Source: Rhodospirillaceae bacterium (lineage in GTDB: Bacteria > Pseudomonadota > Alphaproteobacteria > MPNO01 > UBA2964). Taken from it: a stretch of DNA of 64,000 nucleotides. This document shows positions 25,858-34,897 of this stretch, one piece after another. Both the position numbers and the translations under genes were made by a program. Below the pieces are notes generated by a model. It made no database searches and was not told where the DNA came from. It saw only the letters and a list, made by a program, of their open reading frames with translations. The stretch lies in the NCBI GenBank assembly GCA_002720855.1, contig PBIN01000015.1:248001-312000 (forward strand). Direction: 5' to 3'. How positions within the stretch are numbered: the first letter of the stretch is position 1; each line of letters begins with the position of its first letter.

Positions 25858-26541
25858 ATGAGTTATGCAATTCCCAGCTGGGATTTACCGAGCGTGCCTG
25901 TTGCGGGCAGCGATAATCTGTTCCCCGTCCGCCGCATATATTGCATCGGGCGAAACTATGCCGCCCACGCGAGAGAGATGGGAGCGGACGAACGCGAACC
26001 GCCATTTTTCTTCTTAAAGCCCGGTGACGCTATCGTACAGAACGGCGCGACGATCCCCTACCCTCCGGCAACCTCCAATTTTCACTATGAGGCTGAACTC
26101 GTTGCAGCAATCGGAACAAGCGGAGCAAATATCTCGGTCGACGACGCAAATGATCATATTTTCGGATACGGCGTCGGGCTCGATATGACTCGCCGCGACT
26201 TGCAGGAAGAAGCAAAAGGCATGCGCCGGCCCTGGGATATGGGAAAAGGGTTCGACGCTTCCGCGCCATGCAGTGAGATTTATCCGGCGGCCTCCATCGG
26301 GCATCCAACCAATGGTGCTATTACTTTGACGGTCAACGGGGAAACCAGACAATCCGGCGATATTGCCGATATGATCTGGAATATTCCTGAAAGCATTTCC
26401 TATCTTTCGGGACTGGTTACGTTAGAGCCCGGCGATTTAATCTACACTGGAACGCCTGAAGGTGTGGGCGCCGTCAATCGAGGTGAAGAAATCGTCGTAC
26501 ATGTCGACGGCGTTTGTGATTTAACACTCAATATTTCCTAA
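25858..26541 (+). CDS. Fumarylpyruvate hydrolase (FAH family)
   Basis: A 227-residue FAH-family hydrolase. IYCIGRNYAAHAREMG and FFFLKPGDAIV are typical of NagK/fumarylpyruvate hydrolases. Metal ligands are the glutamates in HYEAELV and the Asp in GLDMTRRD, with TGTPEGVG near the C-terminus. It would split fumarylpyruvate (or maleylpyruvate) into fumarate or maleate and pyruvate, the last step of the gentisate pathway. The start at 25858 follows a GGAG ribosome site. The MarR gene follows after 14 bp; gentisate dioxygenase is the converging neighbour. Confidence 0.9.
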   Translation: MSYAIPSWDLPSVPVAGSDNLFPVRRIYCIGRNYAAHAREMGADEREPPFFFLKPGDAIVQNGATIPYPPATSNFHYEAELVAAIGTSGANISVDDANDHIFGYGVGLDMTRRDLQEEAKGMRRPWDMGKGFDASAPCSEIYPAASIGHPTNGAITLTVNGETRQSGDIADMIWNIPESISYLSGLVTLEPGDLIYTGTPEGVGAVNRGEEIVVHVDGVCDLTLNIS

Positions 26542-26555
26542 ACCGCTCCCGATTA

Positions 26556-27029
26556 ATGACAAAAACACCGGACAAACCTGACGCAATCGATATGGCGAAA
26601 TTACCCGATTTAATCGGGTATAATCTTCGATGCGCTCAGGTTGCGGTTTTTCAACATTTCAGCAAAACCATAGGCGAAGCGGAGATCTCGCCACCACAAT
26701 ATGGCGCACTCGTTCTTATCAGTGCCAACCCGGGGATCAGCCAGTCGGCCATCGCCAGCGCTTTACGGTTTGATCGGTCCACATTGGTTCAGATCATTGA
26801 CCGGCTTGAGGATCGCGGTTTGGTGGTTAGGGAAGTTTCAGCAACCGACCGGCGGTCGCATGCCCTAAAACTTACAGAAGCAGGACAAACCTTGCTCAAT
26901 GACCTCAACGAACGTGTTCATCAACACGAACAGCATATGACGCGCAATTTATCAGTTGACGAACGTCAAACGCTGATGAGCCTTCTTGCCAGGGTCTACA
27001 AAGAGGAAGCAGACCCTTCATCAAACTGA
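26556..27029 (+). CDS. MarR family transcriptional regulator
   Basis: A 157-residue winged-helix regulator. The DNA-recognition helix region is ISQSAIASALRFDRSTLVQIIDRLEDRGLV, followed by the wing REVSATDRRSHALKLTEAG. It is co-oriented with fumarylpyruvate hydrolase (14 bp gap) and converges on gentisate dioxygenase. By analogy with MarR regulators in aromatic operons it probably represses these genes until a pathway metabolite binds. Confidence 0.92.
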   Translation: MTKTPDKPDAIDMAKLPDLIGYNLRCAQVAVFQHFSKTIGEAEISPPQYGALVLISANPGISQSAIASALRFDRSTLVQIIDRLEDRGLVVREVSATDRRSHALKLTEAGQTLLNDLNERVHQHEQHMTRNLSVDERQTLMSLLARVYKEEADPSSN

Positions 27030-27064
27030 TGAAAGATTCTACGGCTATTAATCAATTAATAAGA

Positions 27065-27084
27065 AGCTGCCCCAACGGGCGGCT
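27065..27084. terminator. Candidate hairpin between convergent MarR and gentisate dioxygenase genes
   Basis: An 8-bp stem (27065-27072 with 27077-27084, one T-G pair) and a 4-base loop, in the 62-bp convergent gap. On the minus strand it is followed by the T-rich TTCTTATTAATT, so it most plausibly ends the gentisate dioxygenase transcript. The T tract is imperfect. Confidence 0.4.
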
Positions 27085-27091
27085 CACATTG

Positions 27092-28159
27092 TCAGCGAGA
27101 TAGATTTCCACGCTTTTCGCGATAGAGACCAAGTTTTTGATGCACGGCCTTGTCAGTGAAACTGAACAAGAATGCGTCTTCATCGTTGCATTCATGACGA
27201 TGCGGCAACCAACCTGGCACCACAAAAACATCGCGAGGTCCCCATTCGTAAGGTGTACCGTTAATGACGGTCCGCCCGGTGCCCTCCACAACCGAATAAA
27301 GCCAGGTCGCGGTACTTTGATATTCTTGTGTCACCATTTTGGGCGGCAATAACTGCATATAGCAATCCAATGTCGGCATCGTCGGCTCGCCCGTGTGCGG
27401 ATTGATGTACTGCATCTTGATACCGTGGAACGGATCAATTTCATCGGCTTTCTTAAGATTGACCAGCGCGCTCCGGGTCTCTTCATAGGGATAATGAAAT
27501 ACCGGTGAATGCGGGCCTTCAGTTTCATAATCCATCGGGCGCATATTGGCGCCAAAGCGCGCCATATTGTCGAATTTGGGACGCCCTTCGGGATGCGTGC
27601 CGCCTTCTTCATACAAATCCGTAAACATGGTTCCAAGAAACCGGATTAACGGAATATCCAATCCATCGAGCCACACAACGGGTTCATCGCCAAGGTTCCC
27701 ATGGTCATGCCAAACTCCTGACGGTGTAAGGATCAAATCACCTGGTTTCATCGGGGCTTTCTCGCCATTGATCGCTGTATAAGCCCCGTCACCTTCTACA
27801 ATGAAACGAAGCGCTGCCGGGGAATGGCGATGCGTCGGCGCGATTTCACCTGGCATAATCAGTTGGAAGCCCGCAAACATCGAATCGCACGCCGCTGTTT
27901 CACCCTTCAGGGCCGGATTCTCCAATATGAGGACACGCCGTTCTGCTTCCTCCGCGGTAATGAGAGTCGCCGTTTCCATTAGGCTCGGACGAATCTTGTC
28001 GTATTCCCAGACATACGGAGCGGCACGCATTTCCGGCTCTTTTTTCATAAAAGTGAAGAGCCGTTCCCACAGAGGTGCTACAGCGAGCGGATCGATCTTG
28101 TCGTAAAACGCTTCGCGTTCAGGCGTAACCTCAGGTCTCTCGTGCAGGCTCCTAGCCAT
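27092..28159 (-). CDS. Gentisate 1,2-dioxygenase
   Basis: A 355-residue bicupin that cleaves the ring of gentisate between C1 and C2 to give maleylpyruvate. The first cupin has PTHRHSPAALRFIVEG and VWHDHGN, whose histidines bind Fe(II). The second cupin has VFVVPGWLPHRHE. GTHPEGRPKFDNMARFG and FHYPYEETR are family blocks. The start at 28159 has a strong AAGGAGGA ribosome site. It is downstream of the TRAP transporter genes on the same strand (130 bp gap), suggesting the transporter brings in gentisate or a precursor. Confidence 0.93.
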   Translation of the reverse strand: MARSLHERPEVTPEREAFYDKIDPLAVAPLWERLFTFMKKEPEMRAAPYVWEYDKIRPSLMETATLITAEEAERRVLILENPALKGETAACDSMFAGFQLIMPGEIAPTHRHSPAALRFIVEGDGAYTAINGEKAPMKPGDLILTPSGVWHDHGNLGDEPVVWLDGLDIPLIRFLGTMFTDLYEEGGTHPEGRPKFDNMARFGANMRPMDYETEGPHSPVFHYPYEETRSALVNLKKADEIDPFHGIKMQYINPHTGEPTMPTLDCYMQLLPPKMVTQEYQSTATWLYSVVEGTGRTVINGTPYEWGPRDVFVVPGWLPHRHECNDEDAFLFSFTDKAVHQKLGLYREKRGNLSR

Positions 28160-28289
28160 GTCTTCCTCCTTGCCGGTACTTCGGCGCATACTGTGCTTTT
28201 ATAATGGGGTGCGAAGCCACAGCAGGCAACCGGGTTATATTCATTTGGCCTCTTTTGACAGTGCTTTCTGTTCCATTGGGCCCGAGGCC

Positions 28290-29594
28290 TCAATTGATCA
28301 TCGTGTTGGGAAGGAACAACGCAATTTGCGGGAAAGCGACCAACAGAAGAAGACAAACGCCCATGGCGAACCAGAAGGGCAAAATGCCGAGAAAAATATC
28401 GCTCATCGGAACATCGCCGGCGATCCCTTTCACAACGAATACATTTACCCCCACCGGCGGGCTTATCAGCCCCATCTCGAGAACGATAACCATAACCACG
28501 CCAAACCATATGGGATCATATCCCAGGGCAATGATCAGGGGATGTACAATGGGTAGGGTCAACACCAGCATGGCGAACCCTTCGAGGAATGTTCCCAAAA
28601 TAATGTAGGTCAGCAGAATAATGAGCAGAGCCGTCACACGCGACATCGATTGATCGCCGAGTAATGCTGCGAGGTCCTCCGGAATGTTAGTCAGCGCGAT
28701 AAATGGACTGAAGATATGAGCACCCACGATAATCAGAAACACCAATGCTGTTGTTCTAACTGTCCGGAGTAAAACATCAGCCATTGCCGATGTGGTCACA
28801 CGGCGGCGTACCAGGGCGAGTAAAAGTGCAAGGAAGGCACCCACACCAGCCGCTTCAGTTGGACTAAAGGCACCGATATAAATGCCACCAATTGTAACAA
28901 TGACGATGACGACCATGGCGCTGGCCTGACGCAACGCGGTAAATTTTTCGCGAATAGGTGTCTTCGGCCCCGACGGTCCAAGTTCAGGCTTGATACGACA
29001 TTGGATATAGATCGCGATCATAAACAACGCCGTCAACAGCAGCCCAGGCAGAATGCCTGCAAGAAACAATCGACCGATAGATTCCTCGGTAAGGATTGCA
29101 TAGATGACGAAGCCGGTACTCGGCGGAATTAATATGCCGAGGGTGCCACCAGCAGCGATACAGCCCGTCGACAGCCGGGAACCATATTTATAGCGGCGCA
29201 TCTCCGGCAAAGCCACGCGTCCCATCGTTACCGCGGATGCTACGGAAGAACCCGAGACAGCGGCAAAACCGGCGCAAGCGGCAATCGTCGCCGACGCCAA
29301 TCCGCCTCGCCAATGTCCGAACCAAGAATAGGCCGCCTGATAAAGATCACGGCTCATCCCGGAAATACTGGCGAGATTGCCCATAAGAACGAAAAGCGGA
29401 ATCACGACCAATTCAAACGATGAGCCAATAACAAACGGTTCCCGCCCAAGCTGCGCCATTGCTGCGGGCCAACTATTGAGGACGCCAAAGCCAATCGTGC
29501 CGACGACCGCCATCGCAATGCCCACCGGCATTCGAAGCGCCAGCAACGCAAACAAACCTAGCAAACCGTATATACCGACGAGTGTGGGTGTCAT
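28290..29594 (-). CDS. TRAP transporter large permease (DctM family)
   Basis: A 434-residue membrane protein with about 12 hydrophobic segments, typical of the sodium-coupled large subunit of tripartite transporters. Landmarks are AVSGSSVASAVTMGRVALPEM, AAGGTLGILIPPSTGFVIYAI and the C-terminal ISPPVGVNVFVVKGIAGD. Its start overlaps the small permease gene by 4 bp. With the neighbouring small permease and binding protein it makes a complete transporter. Confidence 0.95.
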   Translation of the reverse strand: MTPTLVGIYGLLGLFALLALRMPVGIAMAVVGTIGFGVLNSWPAAMAQLGREPFVIGSSFELVVIPLFVLMGNLASISGMSRDLYQAAYSWFGHWRGGLASATIAACAGFAAVSGSSVASAVTMGRVALPEMRRYKYGSRLSTGCIAAGGTLGILIPPSTGFVIYAILTEESIGRLFLAGILPGLLLTALFMIAIYIQCRIKPELGPSGPKTPIREKFTALRQASAMVVIVIVTIGGIYIGAFSPTEAAGVGAFLALLLALVRRRVTTSAMADVLLRTVRTTALVFLIIVGAHIFSPFIALTNIPEDLAALLGDQSMSRVTALLIILLTYIILGTFLEGFAMLVLTLPIVHPLIIALGYDPIWFGVVMVIVLEMGLISPPVGVNVFVVKGIAGDVPMSDIFLGILPFWFAMGVCLLLLVAFPQIALFLPNTMIN

Positions 29595-30109
29595 GATTCA
29601 CCAGGGTCATCGATTGGTTCGCCACGCGCCGCACGCGAAACCTGAACCAGAAGAACAATGCAATAAACAACAGACCCAAACGCCAGAACGCCAAAAAATG
29701 GCGCTAACGGAATCTCAAGCTCGTTAGTCCCCTCGCCCATCTCAATCGCATCCAGGCCCTGTTGAAGCCCAAACCAAGCCATCAGGGCGACCAAAACAAA
29801 ACAACTTGCCCGAATAATGACATCGATAATCTTCACGAACCTGGGCGGGGCAATGACGCTTATAAAATCAACGGCAATGTGGCCACCAGTCAGACCGCAA
29901 TACCCTAATCCGAAGAACACGAGCACGACCAATCCCATGCGCCCGACATCCAAAGCCCACAGAATTGGGGCGTTGAATATGTAGCGCATGACCACCGCAT
30001 AGACGGTCAACATCATCAATAAGAGAAGCGCCACCCCGGCCACAAGGGCGAGGTGACGCACACTCTTTCGGACGATGCTTTCTATTGGACGATCAGAAGG
30101 CACCGACAA
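29591..30109 (-). CDS. TRAP transporter small permease (DctQ family)
   Basis: A 172-residue protein with four predicted membrane helices. The DctQ-type block LVVLVFFGLGYCGLTGGHIAVDFI lies between the second and third helices. The assumed start is a TTG at 30109, with a GTG at 30103 as an alternative. It lies 5 bp after the binding protein gene and overlaps the large permease by 4 bp. Confidence 0.92.
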   Translation of the reverse strand: MSVPSDRPIESIVRKSVRHLALVAGVALLLLMMLTVYAVVMRYIFNAPILWALDVGRMGLVVLVFFGLGYCGLTGGHIAVDFISVIAPPRFVKIIDVIIRASCFVLVALMAWFGLQQGLDAIEMGEGTNELEIPLAPFFGVLAFGSVVYCIVLLVQVSRAARGEPIDDPGES

Positions 30110-30114
30110 TCAGT

Positions 30115-31143
30115 TCAGGAACCTGCGTTCATTGCCGCAAGAATTGCTTTCGCAGGTACACCACCCTTTTCGAGCTGTTCGATATACTTGGCACGCGCTT
30201 TGAGCAGAATGGATTTCATTTTAGCCCGTTCCGCTTTGGAAAAAGCATAGACCTTATGTTTTCCAGTATTCCGAACGCTATCAAGCCCTTTGGCACCCGC
30301 TTTCATATAGATAGCGGTGGCCTTCGCGCTCCATTTCGCACCTGTCGTATTGGTTATCAAGATTTTCTGGCTGTCCGAAAGTCCGGCCCACGCCTTTTTA
30401 TTCATAACCAAAAAGAAAGGTGAACGCCCAAAGGCTGCTGCCAAACCAGTGGTATAATGTTTGGCGACCTCACCGATCTTAAAGCTCTTGATAACGCTCG
30501 GCGGCACGAGAAGTGCATCTACGCGACCGGTTTCAAGCGCACGATAAACCTGAGTAATGGGCATGGAGACCGGGGTCGCACCCAATGCCTTCAACCACCG
30601 CGACTGATTAGCCGACGGGGTGCGAATTTTCATTCCCTTAAGATCAGCCAAGGTGCGGATCGGTTTCTTGCGACTCATAAAGATTGGTGCTTCGCCAACC
30701 CACATCGCAAGAAGTTTCACCTTTTTATATTCCGGGGCTAAAAGCTTGTGGGCGTTCCACATCTTTTTAACCAACTCGTTAGAATTACTAGCCACACCCG
30801 GAAGCTCGACCATCGCCGTCCGTTTGAATATTTTGGAGGTATAACCCTGAAGACCCCAGCTTATGTCGGCGATACCATCAACGGCACGCTTAAACTGGGC
30901 ACGGGGGCCTTTTCCAAGCTTACCGCCTGGGAAAATTTTGATGGATAGCGTTCCCGCAGACATCGACGCGACTTTCTTTGTCCAAGGCCGCATAAAAAGC
31001 CGATCCATTGGATGTTTCGGTGATGAAAAATGCGCCAGCCGCAGTTCCTTTGCGGAAACATCCTGCGACCCAACAAATTGGGCGCTTCCCAGCGCAACTG
31101 CTCCCAATAGAGCGGCAGATATAAACTTATGTGTCTTCGTCAT
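30115..31143 (-). CDS. TRAP transporter solute-binding protein (DctP family)
   Basis: A 342-residue periplasmic protein with a signal peptide (KFISAALLGAVALGSAQFVG) and the DctP fold. The substrate carboxylate-binding Arg region appears as LADLKGMKIRTPSANQS, followed by GATPVSMPITQVYRALETGRVD. These proteins bind organic acids; the nearby gentisate pathway suggests an aromatic or dicarboxylic acid. The start at 31143 follows the ribosome site AGGGAGGAA. A candidate operator lies about 130 bp upstream (31270-31289). Confidence 0.93.
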   Translation of the reverse strand: MTKTHKFISAALLGAVALGSAQFVGSQDVSAKELRLAHFSSPKHPMDRLFMRPWTKKVASMSAGTLSIKIFPGGKLGKGPRAQFKRAVDGIADISWGLQGYTSKIFKRTAMVELPGVASNSNELVKKMWNAHKLLAPEYKKVKLLAMWVGEAPIFMSRKKPIRTLADLKGMKIRTPSANQSRWLKALGATPVSMPITQVYRALETGRVDALLVPPSVIKSFKIGEVAKHYTTGLAAAFGRSPFFLVMNKKAWAGLSDSQKILITNTTGAKWSAKATAIYMKAGAKGLDSVRNTGKHKVYAFSKAERAKMKSILLKARAKYIEQLEKGGVPAKAILAAMNAGS

Positions 31144-31269
31144 TTCAATTCCTCCCTGAAAAGTTCTCAAAAATGTCAGGTGATAATCCGTGTTTCGGTC
31201 CTATACCGATAAATTACGCTAACACCATTTCCCTGAATGAGTCTCGCGTCAAAATCATTGGAACGTTAA

Positions 31270-31289
31270 TTTGTTGACAAGTCAACATT
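31270..31289. promoter_or_regulatory. Candidate operator upstream of the TRAP genes
   Basis: The core is the perfect 16-bp inverted repeat TGTTGAC-AA-GTCAACA (31272-31287). Read as half-sites it is TTTGTT-N8-AACATT, one base per half from the perfect ATTGTT-N8-AACAAT sites at 44095-44114 and 54537-54556. A partial, non-symmetric copy (TTGTTGATCAGTTGAT) follows at 31310-31325. It lies between the divergent DctP and glycosyltransferase genes. Confidence 0.6.
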
Positions 31290-31401
31290 ATCGAACGGGA
31301 TAAATTTGGTTGTTGATCAGTTGATTATCGTCAGGTTGCTATTTCATCTCCGCTTAAATAGACATTTAGAGTAGCCAATCGTGACAAGCATGTGGAGACC
31401 C

Positions 31402-32565
31402 ATGCGTATCCTTCATATCCTGGATCATTCTATTCCCCTGCAAAGCGGTTATAGTTTTCGAACACTGGCAATCCTAAATCAGCAACGTGCGCTGGGTTGG
31501 GATACAGCTCATTTAACGTCCCCAAAACATTCGAGACCCTTTGTCGCCGAGGAACAAATTGACGGTTGGCCATTTTTTCGAACGCCACCAGTCGGAAAGA
31601 CGATTTCCGCAATTCCTCTGGCACGAGAGTGGGCCCTTATGCGGAATACGGAAAAACGCATATTGGAGGTTATTGAGTTTGAAAAGCCTGAGATAATTCA
31701 TGCGCATTCTCCCGTTCTAAACGCGGTGCCCGCTATCCGCGTAGGGAAACGCATGAAAATTCCGGTTGTCTACGAAGTGCGTGCATTTTGGGAGGATGCC
31801 GCCGCCAGCCATGGGACCGGCAGCGAAGCTGGGCCACGTTATAAAGCCACACGATGTCTTGAAACATGGGCGCTAAAACGTGCGGATGCTATCACGACAA
31901 TTTGTGAAGGCCTGCGGGGCGATATTGTAAACCGCGACATACCTGCAAATCGGGTCACTGTTATACCCAATGCTGTCAATGCCGAAGAGTTTGGAGGTGG
32001 ATCGGCACCAGATCCAAAACTCCTTAATGAATTAGGCCTGACTGACTGTATAGTTTTGGGATTCGTCGGATCATTCTATGGATATGAGGGTCTGCATTTG
32101 ATTTGTCAGGCAATGCCGCAGATTTTACAGAATCAACCAGACACCAAATTACTCCTGGTCGGCGGTGGTCCTGAAGAAGAAACCTTGAAGACCCTGATCA
32201 GGGATTTATCGATTCAGGACAATGTCGTGTTTACCGGACGGGTTCCGCACGACCAGGTTCAAAAATACTACGATTTAATCGACTTGCTTGTTTACCCGCG
32301 TACACGTATCCGTCTTACGGATCTCGTGACGCCGCTCAAGCCGCTGGAGGCCATGGCCATGAACAAGATTATGGTCGCTTCTGACGTTGGCGGTCATAAA
32401 GAACTCATTCGTGACGGGGAAACCGGCAATCTTTTCAAAGCTGATGACGTGAACGATCTGGCAAAGACTGTTTTGCAAGTCCTGGCGAAAAGGAGCGACT
32501 GGCCGATTCAAGCAATTCAATGCATTGTTCATCGAGTATCCCACCGGAAAAAAGTAATGCAATGA
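31402..32565 (+). CDS. Family 4 glycosyltransferase, PEP-CTERM/exosortase-associated type
   Basis: About 387 residues. The N-terminus MRILHILDHSIPLQSGYSFR, then VVYEVRAFWEDAAASHGTGS, is characteristic of the glycosyltransferases that accompany exosortase/PEP-CTERM exopolysaccharide loci. The donor-binding GT-B domain has GFVGSFYGYEGL, LLLVGGGPEE and KPLEAMAMNKIMVASDVGGHKELI. The start at 31402 follows TGGAG. The C-terminus (after LQVLAKRSDWP) diverges from the family and stops about 20 residues early, suggesting a recent frameshift or truncation. No exosortase gene is in the window. Confidence 0.88.
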   Translation: MRILHILDHSIPLQSGYSFRTLAILNQQRALGWDTAHLTSPKHSRPFVAEEQIDGWPFFRTPPVGKTISAIPLAREWALMRNTEKRILEVIEFEKPEIIHAHSPVLNAVPAIRVGKRMKIPVVYEVRAFWEDAAASHGTGSEAGPRYKATRCLETWALKRADAITTICEGLRGDIVNRDIPANRVTVIPNAVNAEEFGGGSAPDPKLLNELGLTDCIVLGFVGSFYGYEGLHLICQAMPQILQNQPDTKLLLVGGGPEEETLKTLIRDLSIQDNVVFTGRVPHDQVQKYYDLIDLLVYPRTRIRLTDLVTPLKPLEAMAMNKIMVASDVGGHKELIRDGETGNLFKADDVNDLAKTVLQVLAKRSDWPIQAIQCIVHRVSHRKKVMQ

Positions 32566-32697
32566 GCACCGTAAGCGATGTGATTTTTAAAATTGAAATT
32601 CAGGATCAAGTTACGTGAAAAACGCGATTCATTTTCCTAACATGCGTTAGTCTTTTATCTCCGACGCAATTAATCTCAAGCTGCTAAAATCCATTCT

Positions 32698-33795
32698 ATG
32701 ATCACAGTTCATCTTATCGCGGCTGCAAGGCCGAACTTCATGAAGGTGGCACCTCTTTATCATGTACTCGCGGAATCTGACTGGTGTAGTCCAATCGTCG
32801 TTCACACCGGACAGCATTATGATGCAAACATGTCCGATAGATTTTTCGAGGAACTTGGACTGCCTACGCCCGATATTCATCTAGGAATAGGTAGCGGCAG
32901 CCACGCGGAGCAGACCGCGGGAGTCATAACCGCTTATGAAGCAATAATATTACGCGAGAAACCTGATTGGGTTGTAGTTGTTGGCGACGTCAATTCAACC
33001 ATGGCCGTTACTTTGGCGGCGAAGAAGCTTCACATCCCGGTTGCCCATTTGGAAGCTGGATTACGCTCCGGCGACCGTACAATGCCCGAAGAAATAAACC
33101 GGCTGGTCACGGACGCACTTGCCGATGTGCTTTGGACACCGTCAGCCGATGCCGACCAAAACCTGATTGACGAAGGAGTTCCAGAAGAAAAAATCACCAA
33201 TGTTGGCAACATCATGATCGATTCCTATGAGCTACTGCGGGATCAGATTGAAAATGAAAAAGCACCTGAAAAATTTGGTCTCGCAGCCCAGCCGTACGGC
33301 GTTGTTACGATGCATCGGCCTAGTAACGTAGATGACCGGGAAACACTTACGCTCCTGACCGATCACCTTTGTGAGGTTTCGCGAGATATTCCGTTGCTGT
33401 TCTCCCTCCACCCACGCACCAGAAAGAACCTACAGGAATTTAATCTGTTAAACCTTCTTACTGAAGCAAAAGGGATGAATACAACAGAGCCCCTTAGTTA
33501 TATCCGGTTTATGGGACTTGTGCGTTCTGCCAAATTTCTGATCACTGATTCTGGAGGTGTACAAGAAGAAACCAGTTACCTCGGCATTCCCTGTGTGACA
33601 CTCAGAGACACCACCGAACGACCAGTGACTATATCTTTGGGAACGAATCGATTGGCCAAACCCGACCAAATAGTAGAATGCATTTCAGAAATTTCCGCCG
33701 GGACATGGCCAAAAGGACAATGTCCACCCTTGTGGGATGGCAGGACAGCCAATCGGGTTGCTGATGACCTGCTGAAACGATCGAGTGACGCCTAA
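32698..33795 (+). CDS. wecB: UDP-N-acetylglucosamine 2-epimerase (non-hydrolysing)
   Basis: A 365-residue GT-B-fold epimerase making UDP-ManNAc for surface polysaccharide. Family blocks are VVHTGQHYDANMSD, VVVVGDVNSTMA, VAHLEAGLRSGDRTMPEEINR, VTMHRPSNVDD and ITDSGGVQEETSYLGIPCVTLRDTTERP. It is complete and of normal length. It follows the glycosyltransferase on the same strand and overlaps the converging phosphotransferase gene by 4 bp at the stop codons. Confidence 0.95.
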   Translation: MITVHLIAAARPNFMKVAPLYHVLAESDWCSPIVVHTGQHYDANMSDRFFEELGLPTPDIHLGIGSGSHAEQTAGVITAYEAIILREKPDWVVVVGDVNSTMAVTLAAKKLHIPVAHLEAGLRSGDRTMPEEINRLVTDALADVLWTPSADADQNLIDEGVPEEKITNVGNIMIDSYELLRDQIENEKAPEKFGLAAQPYGVVTMHRPSNVDDRETLTLLTDHLCEVSRDIPLLFSLHPRTRKNLQEFNLLNLLTEAKGMNTTEPLSYIRFMGLVRSAKFLITDSGGVQEETSYLGIPCVTLRDTTERPVTISLGTNRLAKPDQIVECISEISAGTWPKGQCPPLWDGRTANRVADDLLKRSSDA

Positions 33796-34772
33796 ATTGA
33801 GGCCACTGAAAGGTCATTTTTTAATTTGGCTACCAATCGAGAAAAGATAAAATTCTCATATAAACTATGGATCGATGAATTTGTATCTTGGCGTTCTGCC
33901 CAAAGCCTGAGCGCGGCTAATAATCGAAACCATAACAACGAACGTCGAACATCGATAGAAAGTCCACCATAGCCGCGAATAAAAACCGCAGCGAGATGTT
34001 CGTGCATCAAAAATAAATGCCAGCTCCGAGGATCAAAAATACCTAGCGCCAAATGGTTCAGGAAATACCCCACATCCAACAAAACGGTATTCTCAAAGTT
34101 TGCACCCGCATCGAGACCATAAATCCGTTCCCCAACAATCATTAAATTGTCGGACTTATAATCGCCATGGACCCAGCTATGGGGAGTTGAAATCTTTTTC
34201 ACGCCACTCACCGTTTCATGCAGGAAGGCAACAGGGGATTTCACATCGTGTCGATGAAGAAACTCATCCGGGGTCTCCTCCAAGGCAGCTCCGAGCAGTC
34301 CCAAAGCCCAAACAGTATCGAGAGTTGTCTCTGGCACCCGATGGGCATCATGAAAGGCCTTGAGCCACTCTCCGGCCTTTTCGACGCCTTGTAAAACCGT
34401 GTTTGTACCAACCGTCGGTTGGCGCAACATTTTTGTTAGGGAATTTCCATCTATCCATTCTGCAACCAGCAGAGCATGTTCCTCCAAAAGGCCGACTGGC
34501 CTCGGAACAGCGTATTTCGTATTCGGAGGCAAAGCTTGATAAACTGAATTCAAAGCGTTGAATTGCAAAGCGCAATCCTCACTAGCATCGAGTCCAATTT
34601 GGGGTAAGTCCAGACATCGCTTTATTGCGACTGAAAATGGGAAGCACTCTCCATCGCCGCGATAAACAATGGAATTTGTACTGTGATAAACCGGCCCGGA
34701 TATCGAAAGATCTCCCTGCAACTGCAATCCCGACTTGAGCTGTTCGGCGATGAGAGCAACGTTGTCAAACAT
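33792..34772 (-). CDS. Aminoglycoside phosphotransferase/choline kinase-fold protein
   Basis: A 326-residue kinase-like protein. The catalytic loop is WVHGDYKSDNLMI, with the usual HGDxxxxN arrangement, followed by the metal-binding Asp in IYGLDAGANFE. The N-lobe is less clear. Its place among polysaccharide genes suggests it phosphorylates a sugar, lipid or amino alcohol, but the substrate is unknown. It is the reverse complement neighbour of wecB and has no obvious operon partner other than the upstream propeller/helix protein. Confidence 0.8.
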   Translation of the reverse strand: MFDNVALIAEQLKSGLQLQGDLSISGPVYHSTNSIVYRGDGECFPFSVAIKRCLDLPQIGLDASEDCALQFNALNSVYQALPPNTKYAVPRPVGLLEEHALLVAEWIDGNSLTKMLRQPTVGTNTVLQGVEKAGEWLKAFHDAHRVPETTLDTVWALGLLGAALEETPDEFLHRHDVKSPVAFLHETVSGVKKISTPHSWVHGDYKSDNLMIVGERIYGLDAGANFENTVLLDVGYFLNHLALGIFDPRSWHLFLMHEHLAAVFIRGYGGLSIDVRRSLLWFRLLAALRLWAERQDTNSSIHSLYENFIFSRLVAKLKNDLSVASI

Positions 34773-34897
34773 TTGATCTTAAAACGTTAGTAGAGTGATA
34801 AGATTACCGAGGGTCTGATCGAACAAACATCGCTTCGCTGATCGGAGCAAACGTTCTGGTACGAGAGGTTTCTTGGAGATTACAGGCTTCGAGTAAC

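Noticed and set aside
31310-31325. Second full operator in the TRAP promoter
   Set aside because: Only the left half matches the motif; the right half does not, so it is noted but not called as a separate site.
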